Numbered from the stretch's first letter, positions 1 through 7,200 are shown. The stretch is 9,030 nt of DNA from Candidatus Omnitrophota bacterium (GCA_903882345.1 CAIRWO010000067.1:1-9030); one strand, 5' to 3'. Numbers and translations: made by a program. The notes: generated by a model not told the origin, from the sequence alone.

Positions 1-476
1 TCTAGGTGCATGCGGTGATTAAAGCCGCCGCCTGTCCTGACGGCATATTTTTCCAGCTGCCTTAACCCCGGGATGGTCTTACGGGTATCCACGATCTTCG
101 GCTTATAGGGTTTTACTGCTTTCACATATTGCCTTGTTTTTGTAGCAATGCCGGAAAGCAGGCAGATATAATTCAACATCACTCTTTCAGCAGTCAGGAT
201 AGAGCGGGCTCTGCCTTGAATTCTGGCGATGCTCCTGCCCTTTTTGACAAATTCCCCGTCGCAGGTCATGGCTTTAAATTTAATCCCCTTGTCCTTGATC
301 TGAAGCACGAGCCTGGCAATCTCAAGGCCGCAAACCACACAGTCTTCCCTGGCTACCAGCGCTGCTTTGACAATCTTGTTTAACGGTATTGCAAGCTCAG
401 TGGTAATGTCTCTTCTGCCAATATCTTCTTTTAAGGCATTGCGAATATCAGCGCCTAATTTTTTATTGTAATCCAT
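1..476 (-). CDS. nadC: Nicotinate-nucleotide pyrophosphorylase (quinolinate phosphoribosyltransferase), N-terminal 158 residues, cut by left edge
   Basis: NadC converts quinolinate and PRPP to nicotinate mononucleotide, CO2 and pyrophosphate in de novo NAD synthesis, in the cytoplasm. Reading the minus strand from the ATG at 476 gives an unbroken frame to the window edge. It shows the family pattern in order: an N-terminal swivelling domain (about residues 1-105, with KEDIGRRDITT at 16-26 and a VKKGRSIARIQG-type loop at 77-88), ER..LN...SGIAT at 97-112, DTRKTIPGLR at 130-139, and KYAVRTGGGFNHRMHL at 143-158. R98, R132, K133 and R155 match the known substrate-binding basic residues with constant spacing (family knowledge). 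The rest of the barrel, about 120 residues including the acidic catalytic residues, lies outside the window. The start overlaps the end of valS by 14 bases in another frame and is served by a good ribosome binding site inside valS, so translation is probably coupled. Identification is firm; completeness cannot be judged. Confidence 0.95.
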   Translation of the reverse strand, partial: MDYNKKLGADIRNALKEDIGRRDITTELAIPLNKIVKAALVAREDCVVCGLEIARLVLQIKDKGIKFKAMTCDGEFVKKGRSIARIQGRARSILTAERVMLNYICLLSGIATKTRQYVKAVKPYKPKIVDTRKTIPGLRQLEKYAVRTGGGFNHRMHL

Positions 477-3183
477 CTTTAATCACCTTAAGCCGGTTTA
501 ATATTTCTCCTAACTCCGTGAGGCGCGCCTTTTCCTTCTCTACGATCTCCTCCGGTGCCTTCTTTACAAATTCCTTATTCCTCAACATTTTTTCTTTAGC
601 GGCGATCTCCGCCCTTGTCTTGTTCATGCGTTCGTCTAATTTAATTATTTCTTTCTCTACGTCGACTATGCCTTCCAGCGGCATAGTGATATGTATATCT
701 TTTATAACGGAATTCACGCTGGATTTAATATGTTTATACTTTTCTTCTACGCTAAGGTTGTCCAGGCGGGCAAGATTTTTTATTACCCCAGACAACGTTT
801 CAAGTAACTGCCTGTTTTCTTTGCTGCCAACAGCAATAACCACACTTATCCTTGCCTGAAGCGGAACATCCAATTCCTGCCGCATATTCCTAATGGCAGT
901 AATTATCTCCAGGACCGTTGCCATCCTGCCTTCTGCCTTCTTATCGATGATCTGTTCCTGGACATGCGGCCAAGGCTCTACCATTATGCTGTTGGCCTGC
1001 TTATGCTCATCGGCTGAACCGCTGCTGAGTTTTCCCAGGCTCTGCCAGATCTCCTCGGTTATAAAGGGCATAAACGGATGCAATAGCCGCAAAGATTTTT
1101 CCAGTATTTTATACATTACTACCTGGTTATGCGGATTTTTTATATCCTGCTTTATGATCTCCAGATACCAATCGCAAAAATCATGCCAGAAAAATCCGTA
1201 GAGCGTATTTGCCGCTTCATTAAACTGGAAGTTCTCCAGATACTTGGTAGTCTGCTGCAGCGTTGAATAGAACCTGCTTAAGGCCCATCGGTTAACAACA
1301 TCCAAATCTTCTTTTTTAAAGAATACGCAGAGGTCGGTTTTTATCAGTGTAGGTTCTAGGTTCATTAGAATGAACCTAGAAGCATTCCATATCTTGTTGG
1401 CAAAATTCCTGCCCTGTTCAAACCTCTCCTTTGATAAAAAGACATCCTGGCCATGAGCGGTAATCGAAATCAAGCTAAAACGCATAGCGTCGGTGCCATA
1501 TTCTTCTATGATATCCAACGGATCGATTATATTACCCAGCGACTTGGACATTTTCTTGCCTTCGATATCGCGCACCGTACCGTTGATATAAACATCCTTG
1601 AACGGGACATCATCCATAAATTCAAGCCCTGCCATAATCATTCTTGCCACCCAAAAAAATATTATTTCCTGCGCCGTTACCAAGATTGAAGTAGGATAAA
1701 AATACCTGAGATCATCTTTAGGCACAGTCCCCTTCGGGGACAACCCCTGCTTGTATGCTTCCGGAGGCCAATAGAAGGTTGCGAACGGCCATAGCCAGGA
1801 AGAAAACCAGGTATCCAGGACGTCTTCATCCTGCAGAATATCCTGTGAACCGCAGGCATGGCAGGTCTCGGGTTTAAACCGGGAAACAATCACGCCATTT
1901 TCCTGGCATTTTTTACAATAATAAACAGGAATTCTGTGGCCCCACCATATCTGCCGCGAGATACACCAGTCCTGGATATTCTCCATCCAATTAAGGTATA
2001 CCTTTTCCCAGCGCGGGGGATGAAACTTGATCTTTCCCTTCTTTACCGCCTCGATGGCCGGTTTTGCCAGCGGCTTCATTTTTACGAACCATTGTTTCGA
2101 CAGGTATGGCTCAATTATGGTATGGCAACGGTAACAGTGGCCTGCGGACAATTTATGAGGTTCGATTTTTTCTATCAGGCCTTTCTCTTTTAAATCCTCG
2201 ACAATAACCTCCCTTGCCTCAAACCTGTCCATATCCTTATATTCCCCGGCAAATTCGTTCATCCGGGCATCGGGACGCATGACGTTTATAAATTCAAGGT
2301 TATGCCTTTTAGCCATTGCGTAATCATTGGGATCGTGCGCAGGCGTTACCTTTACCGCGCCTGTGCCGAATTCCATATCTACCAAGGTATCGGTAATTAT
2401 CTTAATCTCTCTATCTACTAGAGGCAAAACCAGGGTCTTGCCGATGATCTTTTTATACCGTTTGTCCTTGGGATTAACCGCGACTGCCGTATCGCCCAGC
2501 ATTGTCTCCGGCCGGGTTGTGGCAACTACAACGAATTGATCCGGACTGTCTTTGAGAGGATATTTTAAATAATAAAGATTACCGCTAAGTTCATGATGCG
2601 GCGCCTCTTCATCGGAAAGCGCGGTCTGGCAGCGCGGGCACCAGTTAATAATGTAGCTGCCGCGGTAAATCAGGCCTTTCTCATAAAGACGGACAAAGAC
2701 TTCCGTAACTGCCTTGGAATATTCAAGGTCCATTGTGAAGCGCTCCCTTGACCAGTCGCAGGAAGCGCCCAGCTTCTTTAGCTGACGGATGATCGTTGAA
2801 CCATACTGTTCCTTCCAAAGCCAAACGCGCTCGATAAATTTTTCCCTGCCCAGCGTTTCTCGCCTTAGGCCCTCCTTGGCAATGGATCTTTCTACCACAT
2901 TCTGCGTGGCAATCCCGGCATGATCGGTACCCGGCATCCAAAGCGCCTCTTCGCCTTTCATGCGGTGATAACGGATAAGGATATCCTGAAGGGTATTATT
3001 CAAGGCATGCCCCATATGCAGGATACCTGTGACATTGGGCGGCGGGATTACGATAGTGAACGGTTTTTTTGCGGAATTTACTGCGGCATGAAAAAGACCC
3101 TTTTCAACCCAGATTTTATACCACTTGTCCTCGGTTTCCTTAGGATTGTATCGGGAAGGTATTTCATTGGCTGTTTGCGGCAT
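463..3183 (-). CDS. valS: Valyl-tRNA synthetase
   Basis: Class I aminoacyl-tRNA synthetase that charges tRNA-Val with valine in the cytoplasm; 906 residues, normal for a bacterial ValRS. Visible parts in order: the HIGH-type signature PPPNVTGILHMGHAL (47-61); the CP1 editing domain, with ATTRPETMLGDTAV (221-234) and GTGAVKVTPAHDPNDY (273-288), which removes mischarged threonine; Cys pairs CPRC (182-185) and CYRC (350-353) flanking that domain; a second likely zinc knuckle CKKC (423-426) and CHAC (441-444); DVLDTWFSSWLWPF (454-467); the KMSKS loop KMSKSLGN (544-551); the anticodon-binding helical domain (about 630-780); and a charged C-terminal coiled-coil arm (about 838-906). The start lies 7 bases after the cimA stop with only a weak AAGGG upstream, so coupling to cimA is likely. 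Odd points are a short hairpin-bearing insertion at residues 477-490 and a 28-base palindrome at residues 601-610. The frame is intact and all core motifs are present. Confidence 0.98.
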   Translation of the reverse strand: MPQTANEIPSRYNPKETEDKWYKIWVEKGLFHAAVNSAKKPFTIVIPPPNVTGILHMGHALNNTLQDILIRYHRMKGEEALWMPGTDHAGIATQNVVERSIAKEGLRRETLGREKFIERVWLWKEQYGSTIIRQLKKLGASCDWSRERFTMDLEYSKAVTEVFVRLYEKGLIYRGSYIINWCPRCQTALSDEEAPHHELSGNLYYLKYPLKDSPDQFVVVATTRPETMLGDTAVAVNPKDKRYKKIIGKTLVLPLVDREIKIITDTLVDMEFGTGAVKVTPAHDPNDYAMAKRHNLEFINVMRPDARMNEFAGEYKDMDRFEAREVIVEDLKEKGLIEKIEPHKLSAGHCYRCHTIIEPYLSKQWFVKMKPLAKPAIEAVKKGKIKFHPPRWEKVYLNWMENIQDWCISRQIWWGHRIPVYYCKKCQENGVIVSRFKPETCHACGSQDILQDEDVLDTWFSSWLWPFATFYWPPEAYKQGLSPKGTVPKDDLRYFYPTSILVTAQEIIFFWVARMIMAGLEFMDDVPFKDVYINGTVRDIEGKKMSKSLGNIIDPLDIIEEYGTDAMRFSLISITAHGQDVFLSKERFEQGRNFANKIWNASRFILMNLEPTLIKTDLCVFFKKEDLDVVNRWALSRFYSTLQQTTKYLENFQFNEAANTLYGFFWHDFCDWYLEIIKQDIKNPHNQVVMYKILEKSLRLLHPFMPFITEEIWQSLGKLSSGSADEHKQANSIMVEPWPHVQEQIIDKKAEGRMATVLEIITAIRNMRQELDVPLQARISVVIAVGSKENRQLLETLSGVIKNLARLDNLSVEEKYKHIKSSVNSVIKDIHITMPLEGIVDVEKEIIKLDERMNKTRAEIAAKEKMLRNKEFVKKAPEEIVEKEKARLTELGEILNRLKVIKDGLQ
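484..489 (-). promoter_or_regulatory. Ribosome binding site of nadC, inside valS
   Basis: The minus strand reads AAGGTG seven bases before the nadC ATG at 476. This supports that ATG as the start although it lies within the final codons of valS. Confidence 0.7.
1354..1381. repeat. Perfect 13-base inverted repeat inside valS
   Basis: The arms TTCTAGGTTCATT (1354-1366) and AATGAACCTAGAA (1369-1381) are exact reverse complements separated by two bases. The left arm overlaps a tandem heptamer, TAGGTTC twice at 1350-1363, which recurs inverted at 1372-1378. The element encodes residues 601-610 (ASRFILMNLE), a conserved part of ValRS, so it is made from ordinary codons rather than being a plain insertion. 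Confidence 0.75.
1727..1741. repeat. GC-rich hairpin within a ValRS insertion
   Basis: GTCCCC (1727-1732) and GGGGAC (1736-1741) pair perfectly around a 3-base loop. In the mRNA (minus strand) an upstream GGGG also allows an alternative hairpin, GGGG-TTGT-CCCC, sharing the CCCC. It encodes residues 481-486 in a stretch (477-490) that I do not expect in the usual ValRS, where the DTWFSS segment leads to YFYPTS with a shorter linker. It resembles the GGGGAC...GTCCCC palindromes of REP-like elements; that link is an inference. Confidence 0.55.
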
Positions 3184-3190
3184 GTATTGT

Positions 3191-4762
3191 CTAAACCCTT
3201 GCTTTATCTTTTAACAGTTTATATTCCACGCTGTCTACGAGTGCCTGCCAGGAAGCTTCGATGATATTCTCGGAGACCCCGATCGTACTCCAGGTATCCG
3301 CTTCATCCTGCGACTGGATAAGCACGCGCACCTTTGCAGCTGTGCCGGCGTTCTCATCAAGTACGCGGACCTTAAAATCCGAAAGGCGCATTTTGGAAAG
3401 CGCAGGATAAAATTCCTTAAGCGCTTTCCGTAAGGCATTATCCAGGGCATTTACCGGGCCGTCGCCTTCGGCTGCGGTATGTTCCCTTGTACCCTTGACC
3501 TTGATCTTGATTATCGCCTCAGAGGTGATCTTTTTATTCGATTGTTTTTCAATCACCACGCGGAAACCTTCGAGCTCAAAAAATTTATTGTATTTCTTGA
3601 GCGCACGCTTCATCAGTATCTCTAAAGACGCCTCTGCGGCCTCGAAATGATAACCCTTATGCTCTAAGTCCTGGATCAAACGCAAGATCTTTTTGGTTTG
3701 AGGATCGTCCTTGCTTAAATCCAGGTCCAGGCCCTTTGCCCGGACAAGGATACCGGTTTTACCGCCTAACTCCGACATCAGGAACCTGCGGTGATTGCCG
3801 ACCAGGCTAGGATCCATATGCTCATAGGCCAGCGGGTTCTTGATTACGGCGTTGATATGCATCCCGCCTTTGTGCGCAAAAGCTGAGGTGCCGGCATAAG
3901 GCTGATCATTCCTCTGGCGCATATTACTTATTTCGCTTACGAAATGAGAAAGCTTGGTAAGATTCCCTGCCGCTTCCTTAGCGATACAATCAACGCCCAT
4001 CTTCAGCTTAAGATTGGCAATAAGAGGGATCATGTCCGCGTTACCGCAACGCTCACCGTAACCATTGACAGTTCCCTGGACCATATCTGCGCCCGCCTCC
4101 ACAGCAGCCAGAGAATTAGCTACAGCCAGGCTAGCGTCATTGTGACAGTGAATTCCCAGGCAGCACTTAACCAAAGGCCGCACTTCTTTGCAAATACGCG
4201 AAACTTCAGAAGTCAGGCTTCCGCCGTTTGTGTCGCAGAGGCAGACCGCAGCCGCACCCGCCTCCTGAGCGGCTGCGATCGTCTTGAGGCTATATTCTTT
4301 ATTGGCTTTGTAGGCGTCAAAGAAGTGTTCGGCATCATAAAATACGGTCAGGCCCCTGGAAACAAGGAAACTCACCGTATCCTTGATCATGGCAATATTC
4401 TCATCCAGGGTGGTCTTCAGTACTTCCGTTACGTGCAGATCCCAGGTCTTACCGACAATAGTAATGATCTTTACCTGAGAACGGATAAGCGCGCCAAGAT
4501 TGGCATCTTCTTTCGCCTGAGAACCCGGCCTGCGGGTCATACTAAAGGCAGCGAGCTGCGCATTCTTTAATTTTATTTTCGCCATCTTAACGAAAAATTC
4601 CATATCCTTAGGGTTCGACCCGGGCCAGCCGCCTTCGATATAATGCATCCCGAACTTATCCAGTTCCTGCGCGATGCGGACCTTATCCATCACAGAATAA
4701 GAGATCCCTTCGCCTTGCGCGCCGTCCCTTAATGTCGTATCAAATAGTTTAACCTTAAACAT
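3191..4762 (-). CDS. cimA: (R)-citramalate synthase
   Basis: Condenses pyruvate with acetyl-CoA to (R)-citramalate, the first step of the threonine-independent route to 2-oxobutyrate and isoleucine. The 523 residues show a DRE-TIM barrel with the metal and catalytic motif FDTTLRDGAQGEGIS (7-21), the metal-binding pair in GIHCHNDASLAVANS (203-217, H205 and H207), and the conserved NGYGERCGNADM (233-244). A family-typical AHKGGMHINAV stretch follows at 296-306. The C-terminal LeuA-type regulatory domain (about 390-520) includes KGTREHTAAEGDGPVNALDNALRKAL (423-448); it usually carries feedback control by the end product. Length, the GWPGSNPKD segment (45-53) and SMTRRPGS (74-81) favour the TIGR00977 citramalate synthases over 2-isopropylmalate or homocitrate synthase. 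It begins 8 bases after lysC with a ribosome binding site overlapping the lysC stop, and ends 7 bases before valS. The exact substrate cannot be proved from sequence alone. Confidence 0.93.
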   Translation of the reverse strand: MFKVKLFDTTLRDGAQGEGISYSVMDKVRIAQELDKFGMHYIEGGWPGSNPKDMEFFVKMAKIKLKNAQLAAFSMTRRPGSQAKEDANLGALIRSQVKIITIVGKTWDLHVTEVLKTTLDENIAMIKDTVSFLVSRGLTVFYDAEHFFDAYKANKEYSLKTIAAAQEAGAAAVCLCDTNGGSLTSEVSRICKEVRPLVKCCLGIHCHNDASLAVANSLAAVEAGADMVQGTVNGYGERCGNADMIPLIANLKLKMGVDCIAKEAAGNLTKLSHFVSEISNMRQRNDQPYAGTSAFAHKGGMHINAVIKNPLAYEHMDPSLVGNHRRFLMSELGGKTGILVRAKGLDLDLSKDDPQTKKILRLIQDLEHKGYHFEAAEASLEILMKRALKKYNKFFELEGFRVVIEKQSNKKITSEAIIKIKVKGTREHTAAEGDGPVNALDNALRKALKEFYPALSKMRLSDFKVRVLDENAGTAAKVRVLIQSQDEADTWSTIGVSENIIEASWQALVDSVEYKLLKDKARV

Positions 4763-4767
4763 CTTGT

Positions 4768-4772
4768 CTCCT
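4768..4772 (-). promoter_or_regulatory. Ribosome binding site of cimA overlapping the lysC stop codon
   Basis: AGGAG on the minus strand uses two bases of the lysC TAG stop and precedes the cimA ATG by five bases. Termination on lysC and initiation on cimA are therefore physically linked. Confidence 0.7.
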
Positions 4773-5247
4773 ATTTTCCCAAACCAAACTTTTCGTGCAA
4801 TGCCTTAACCGCGGTTTCGGCAAATTTTTTCTGAATGATACAAGAAATACTGATATCAGATGTCGAGATCATTTCAATGTTGATCTTGTTCTTTGCCAGG
4901 GCGCCGAACATCTTTGCCGCAACGCCCGGATGGGACTTCATCCCTACGCCGACGATAGAAACCCGCGCAATATCATCGTCCAGCAAAACATCGCCCGCCC
5001 CGATCGCTTTTGCCAGCGCCCTTGTCAGCTTTATTGTCTTGGCGGATTCTCCTTTATTTATGGTAAAGGATATGTCTGTCTGGCGCAGGTGGCCGACATT
5101 CTGCACGATCATATCTACGCTGATGCCGGCGCTTGCCAGGTCCGTGAATATTTTAGCCGCAATGCCCGGCCGGTCCGGGACGGTACAGATCGTGATCTTT
5201 GCCTCAGTTTTATTTAAGGTGATCCCGTTAACCAGAACATCTTCCAT
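4771..5247 (-). CDS. Predicted aspartate kinase beta (regulatory) subunit from an internal in-frame start
   Basis: Starting at Met249 of aspartate kinase, this frame would give a 158-residue protein made only of the two ACT domains. A perfect AAGGAGG lies eight bases upstream of the ATG, a better site than those of several genes here. In Bacillus subtilis aspartokinase II and Corynebacterium LysC, the same kind of internal start near residue 250 makes a beta subunit of about 160-170 residues that forms alpha2-beta2 with the full-length chain (established). That this bacterium uses the start is inferred from the site's strength and location. Confidence 0.7.
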   Translation of the reverse strand: MEDVLVNGITLNKTEAKITICTVPDRPGIAAKIFTDLASAGISVDMIVQNVGHLRQTDISFTINKGESAKTIKLTRALAKAIGAGDVLLDDDIARVSIVGVGMKSHPGVAAKMFGALAKNKINIEMISTSDISISCIIQKKFAETAVKALHEKFGLGK

Positions 5248-5991
5248 TTTTTTTGCCTCCTTGATGATCATCGTTCCGGAATTGTCGGAAAAAGACGAAC
5301 GCACGTGTATCGGGACATTGAATTTCTTTGCCACTTCGATCGAACGCGCCTGCATAACCTGCGCGCCCAATGAGGCCATCTCCAGCATTTCATCATAGGT
5401 AATTTCTTTTATCTTTCTTGCCCTGGGTTCGATGCGCGGGTCTGTTGTATATATACCCTCGACATCGGTATAAATTTCACATTCATCCGCGGCAAGTTCT
5501 TTTGCCAAAGCAACCGCCGTAAGGTCGGATCCGCCGCGGCCTAATGTCGTGATATCCTGATCGAGCGTAACCCCCTGAAAGCCGGCGACAATAACGATTT
5601 TACCCTTGCCCAGCTCTTCTTTTATCTTATTCGTATTGATCCTGAGGATACGCGCGCGCGTATGACTGGTATCGGTAATGATGCCCACCTGCGCTCCGGT
5701 AAACGAGATCGCTTCACAGCCTAATTTATGGATGGCCATTGCCAGCAGCGCTACGGAAATCTGCTCGCCCGTAGACAAAAGCATGTCCATTTCCCGCTCA
5801 GACGGCTCGTTGGTAATCTTAGCCGCCAGCTCTATAAGTTCATCGGTAGTATCGCCCAATGCCGACACCACAACGACGGTATCATAACCTTTCTTTTTAT
5901 AACTAACCACTCTCTTTGCCGCGTTCTGGATCCGCTCGACATTGGCTACGGATGAACCTCCGAATTTTTGTACGATCAAACCCTTGTGCAT
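4771..5991 (-). CDS. lysC: Aspartate kinase (aspartokinase), monofunctional, with two ACT domains
   Basis: Phosphorylates L-aspartate with ATP to 4-phospho-L-aspartate, the entry step to lysine/diaminopimelate, threonine and methionine. The 406 residues hold the kinase domain first (about 1-240): KFGGSSV (9-15), the STGEQIS segment (73-79), TTLGRGGSDLTAVALA (148-163) and YTDVEGIYTTDPR (174-186). Two ACT domains follow (about 264-335 and 342-406), each with its PG turn (VPDRPGIAAKIF at 271-282, MKSHPGVAAKMF at 351-362); these normally bind lysine and/or threonine for feedback inhibition. Length and layout match the alpha subunit of Bacillus- and Corynebacterium-type aspartokinases, and an internal start for a beta subunit is present at Met249. 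The start at 5991 has a good AAGGAG five bases upstream that overlaps the stop of the preceding gene. No homoserine dehydrogenase domain is fused. The gene lies between the mutase-like gene and cimA, consistent with an amino-acid operon. Confidence 0.97.
   Translation of the reverse strand: MHKGLIVQKFGGSSVANVERIQNAAKRVVSYKKKGYDTVVVVSALGDTTDELIELAAKITNEPSEREMDMLLSTGEQISVALLAMAIHKLGCEAISFTGAQVGIITDTSHTRARILRINTNKIKEELGKGKIVIVAGFQGVTLDQDITTLGRGGSDLTAVALAKELAADECEIYTDVEGIYTTDPRIEPRARKIKEITYDEMLEMASLGAQVMQARSIEVAKKFNVPIHVRSSFSDNSGTMIIKEAKKMEDVLVNGITLNKTEAKITICTVPDRPGIAAKIFTDLASAGISVDMIVQNVGHLRQTDISFTINKGESAKTIKLTRALAKAIGAGDVLLDDDIARVSIVGVGMKSHPGVAAKMFGALAKNKINIEMISTSDISISCIIQKKFAETAVKALHEKFGLGK
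5256..5262 (-). promoter_or_regulatory. Internal Shine-Dalgarno sequence within lysC
   Basis: AAGGAGG on the minus strand is a full match to the anti-Shine-Dalgarno sequence. It is followed by C, seven A and then ATG (Met249), giving eight-base spacing. In the main frame it encodes Lys-Glu-Ala. The A-rich spacer would also keep the site unstructured. Confidence 0.75.
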
Positions 5992-5996
5992 GCTGA

Positions 5997-6002
5997 CTCC
6001 TT
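5997..6002 (-). promoter_or_regulatory. Ribosome binding site of lysC overlapping the upstream stop codon
   Basis: AAGGAG shares its first two bases with the TAA of the preceding gene and lies five bases before the lysC ATG. A second AGGAG sits at 6006-6010, too far upstream to be the main site. Confidence 0.7.
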
Positions 6003-7200
6003 AATCTCCTTTAATTAAATAATCCATAAGCTCATAACCATTCTCAAAATAGAAATCCGACTTTTCCGCTTCTTTCTCGCTGTAATTTAAAAATGCGCGG
6101 CCTACGATATCCTTGCCGAATACCCCGAAACAAACCGGGCTGGACACGTGTGTCCTCAAGGAAACCGGCGTAGCGTGGTCAGGCAAGACGAGTATGCGAA
6201 AATTTTTTTTACGCTTAAAATCTTTTAAAATCCTGCCCAAGACCAGATGATCAAACCTTTCGATGGCGATAATTTTCTCCCGGAGGTCACCGTTGTGTCC
6301 GGCCTCATCAGGCGCTTCTACATGCACAAAAACAAAATCTTTTTCTTCCAGCGACATTAACGCGGCATTGGCCTTGCCGGCATAGTCCGTGTCATAATAT
6401 CCGGTTGCGCCCGGCACGTTTATTACCTCAAGGCCGATTATCCTGCCTAGCCCCTTTAAAAGGTCAACCGCGGAAATTATACTCCCCGTTAACCCGTACT
6501 TTTCGGTAAACTTAGGAATATCCAGTTTACAGCCCTGGCCCCACAGCCAGATCATGTTCGCGGGGTTTTCTTTTAGATCGATCCTCACCTGATTTATCTC
6601 GTGGGCCTCAAGTAATTTCTTTGAATCCTGCATCAGTTTAATCAAAAATTCGGCATTTTTTCCCTTAGGCAGGTTTTTGGAAATGCTCTGGCCGGTAATA
6701 TCGTGCGGAGGCACACACTTTAAGTCTTCGAGGTGTTCCTCCAGCCCGCTTTTTACTACCATCAAATGCCGGTAGCTCACTCCCGGATAAAACCCGATCT
6801 TATCGTTTCCTAGCTTTTCATCAATAAATTTAATAAGTATGGATGACTCTTTGGAATTAATATGCCCGGCGCTGTAATCCACAAGTTTATCTTCCACGGC
6901 CGTAATCAGGTTACAGCGGAAGGCAAAATCGCCGGGACCAAGTTCCACGCCTAAATTCGCCGCTTCCAGCGGCCCTCTCCCCGTATAAAACTTACGCGCA
7001 TCATAGCCCATGATCGTAATATTGGCCACGTCCGATCCGGGTGCCATCTTATCAGGTATTGTCTTTACCCTGCCGAGGCGGCCGTGCTGGGCAATAAAAT
7101 CCAGGTTCGGGGTTTTTGCCACCTCAAGAGGCGTGCGGTTACCCAGTTCTTCCAATGGATAATCCGCCATACCGTCTGCAACAAGGACTATATATTTCAT
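6001..7200 (-). CDS. Phosphoglycerate-mutase-like enzyme of the ApgM/TIGR02535 type, probable homoserine kinase
   Basis: Member of the alkaline phosphatase superfamily related to archaeal-type cofactor-independent phosphoglycerate mutase (ApgM, about 400 residues; this one has 399). Visible motifs: the N-terminal metal site VADGMAD (7-13, D9); the catalytic serine region MAPGSDVANITIMGYD (52-67, S56 as the likely phosphoserine nucleophile); TGRGPLEA (73-80); the metal site HVEAPDEAGHNGD (293-305); LPDHATP (339-345); and RTHVSSPVCFG (349-359, H351). All metal and nucleophile positions appear present, so the enzyme should be active. Two roles are possible: interconversion of 2- and 3-phosphoglycerate, or phosphorylation of homoserine, proposed for bacterial members of this family found beside aspartate-family genes. 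The position nine bases upstream of aspartate kinase favours homoserine kinase; this is contextual inference. It starts seven bases after lemA without a clear ribosome binding site, suggesting coupled translation. Confidence 0.85.
   Translation of the reverse strand: MKYIVLVADGMADYPLEELGNRTPLEVAKTPNLDFIAQHGRLGRVKTIPDKMAPGSDVANITIMGYDARKFYTGRGPLEAANLGVELGPGDFAFRCNLITAVEDKLVDYSAGHINSKESSILIKFIDEKLGNDKIGFYPGVSYRHLMVVKSGLEEHLEDLKCVPPHDITGQSISKNLPKGKNAEFLIKLMQDSKKLLEAHEINQVRIDLKENPANMIWLWGQGCKLDIPKFTEKYGLTGSIISAVDLLKGLGRIIGLEVINVPGATGYYDTDYAGKANAALMSLEEKDFVFVHVEAPDEAGHNGDLREKIIAIERFDHLVLGRILKDFKRKKNFRILVLPDHATPVSLRTHVSSPVCFGVFGKDIVGRAFLNYSEKEAEKSDFYFENGYELMDYLIKGD

Noticed and set aside
129..383. 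An 84-codon plus-strand open frame at the left edge
   Set aside because: The opposite strand carries nadC, with conserved motifs across the whole interval, so this frame is a shadow.
1..2970. Shared string CATGCGGTGAT near both 10 and 2960, considered as a repeat
   Set aside because: Both copies encode a His-Arg-Met tripeptide in conserved parts of nadC and valS (NHRMH and YHRMK), so the match is explained by coding and chance.
3944..4570. A 208-codon open frame on the plus strand opposite cimA
   Set aside because: It is fully antisense to a clearly conserved gene, has no recognisable motif and a composition typical of an antisense shadow.
5246..5262. Run of eight A after AAGGAGG in lysC considered as a programmed frameshift site
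   Set aside because: The main frame continues with intact ACT domains, the Shine-Dalgarno is too close to the run for the usual -1 stimulation, and an internal start explains the arrangement better.
4835..5398. A 187-codon open frame on the plus strand opposite lysC
   Set aside because: It mirrors the aspartate kinase reading frame, is rich in Ser/Ile/Ala as expected from the complement of its codons, and has no family resemblance.
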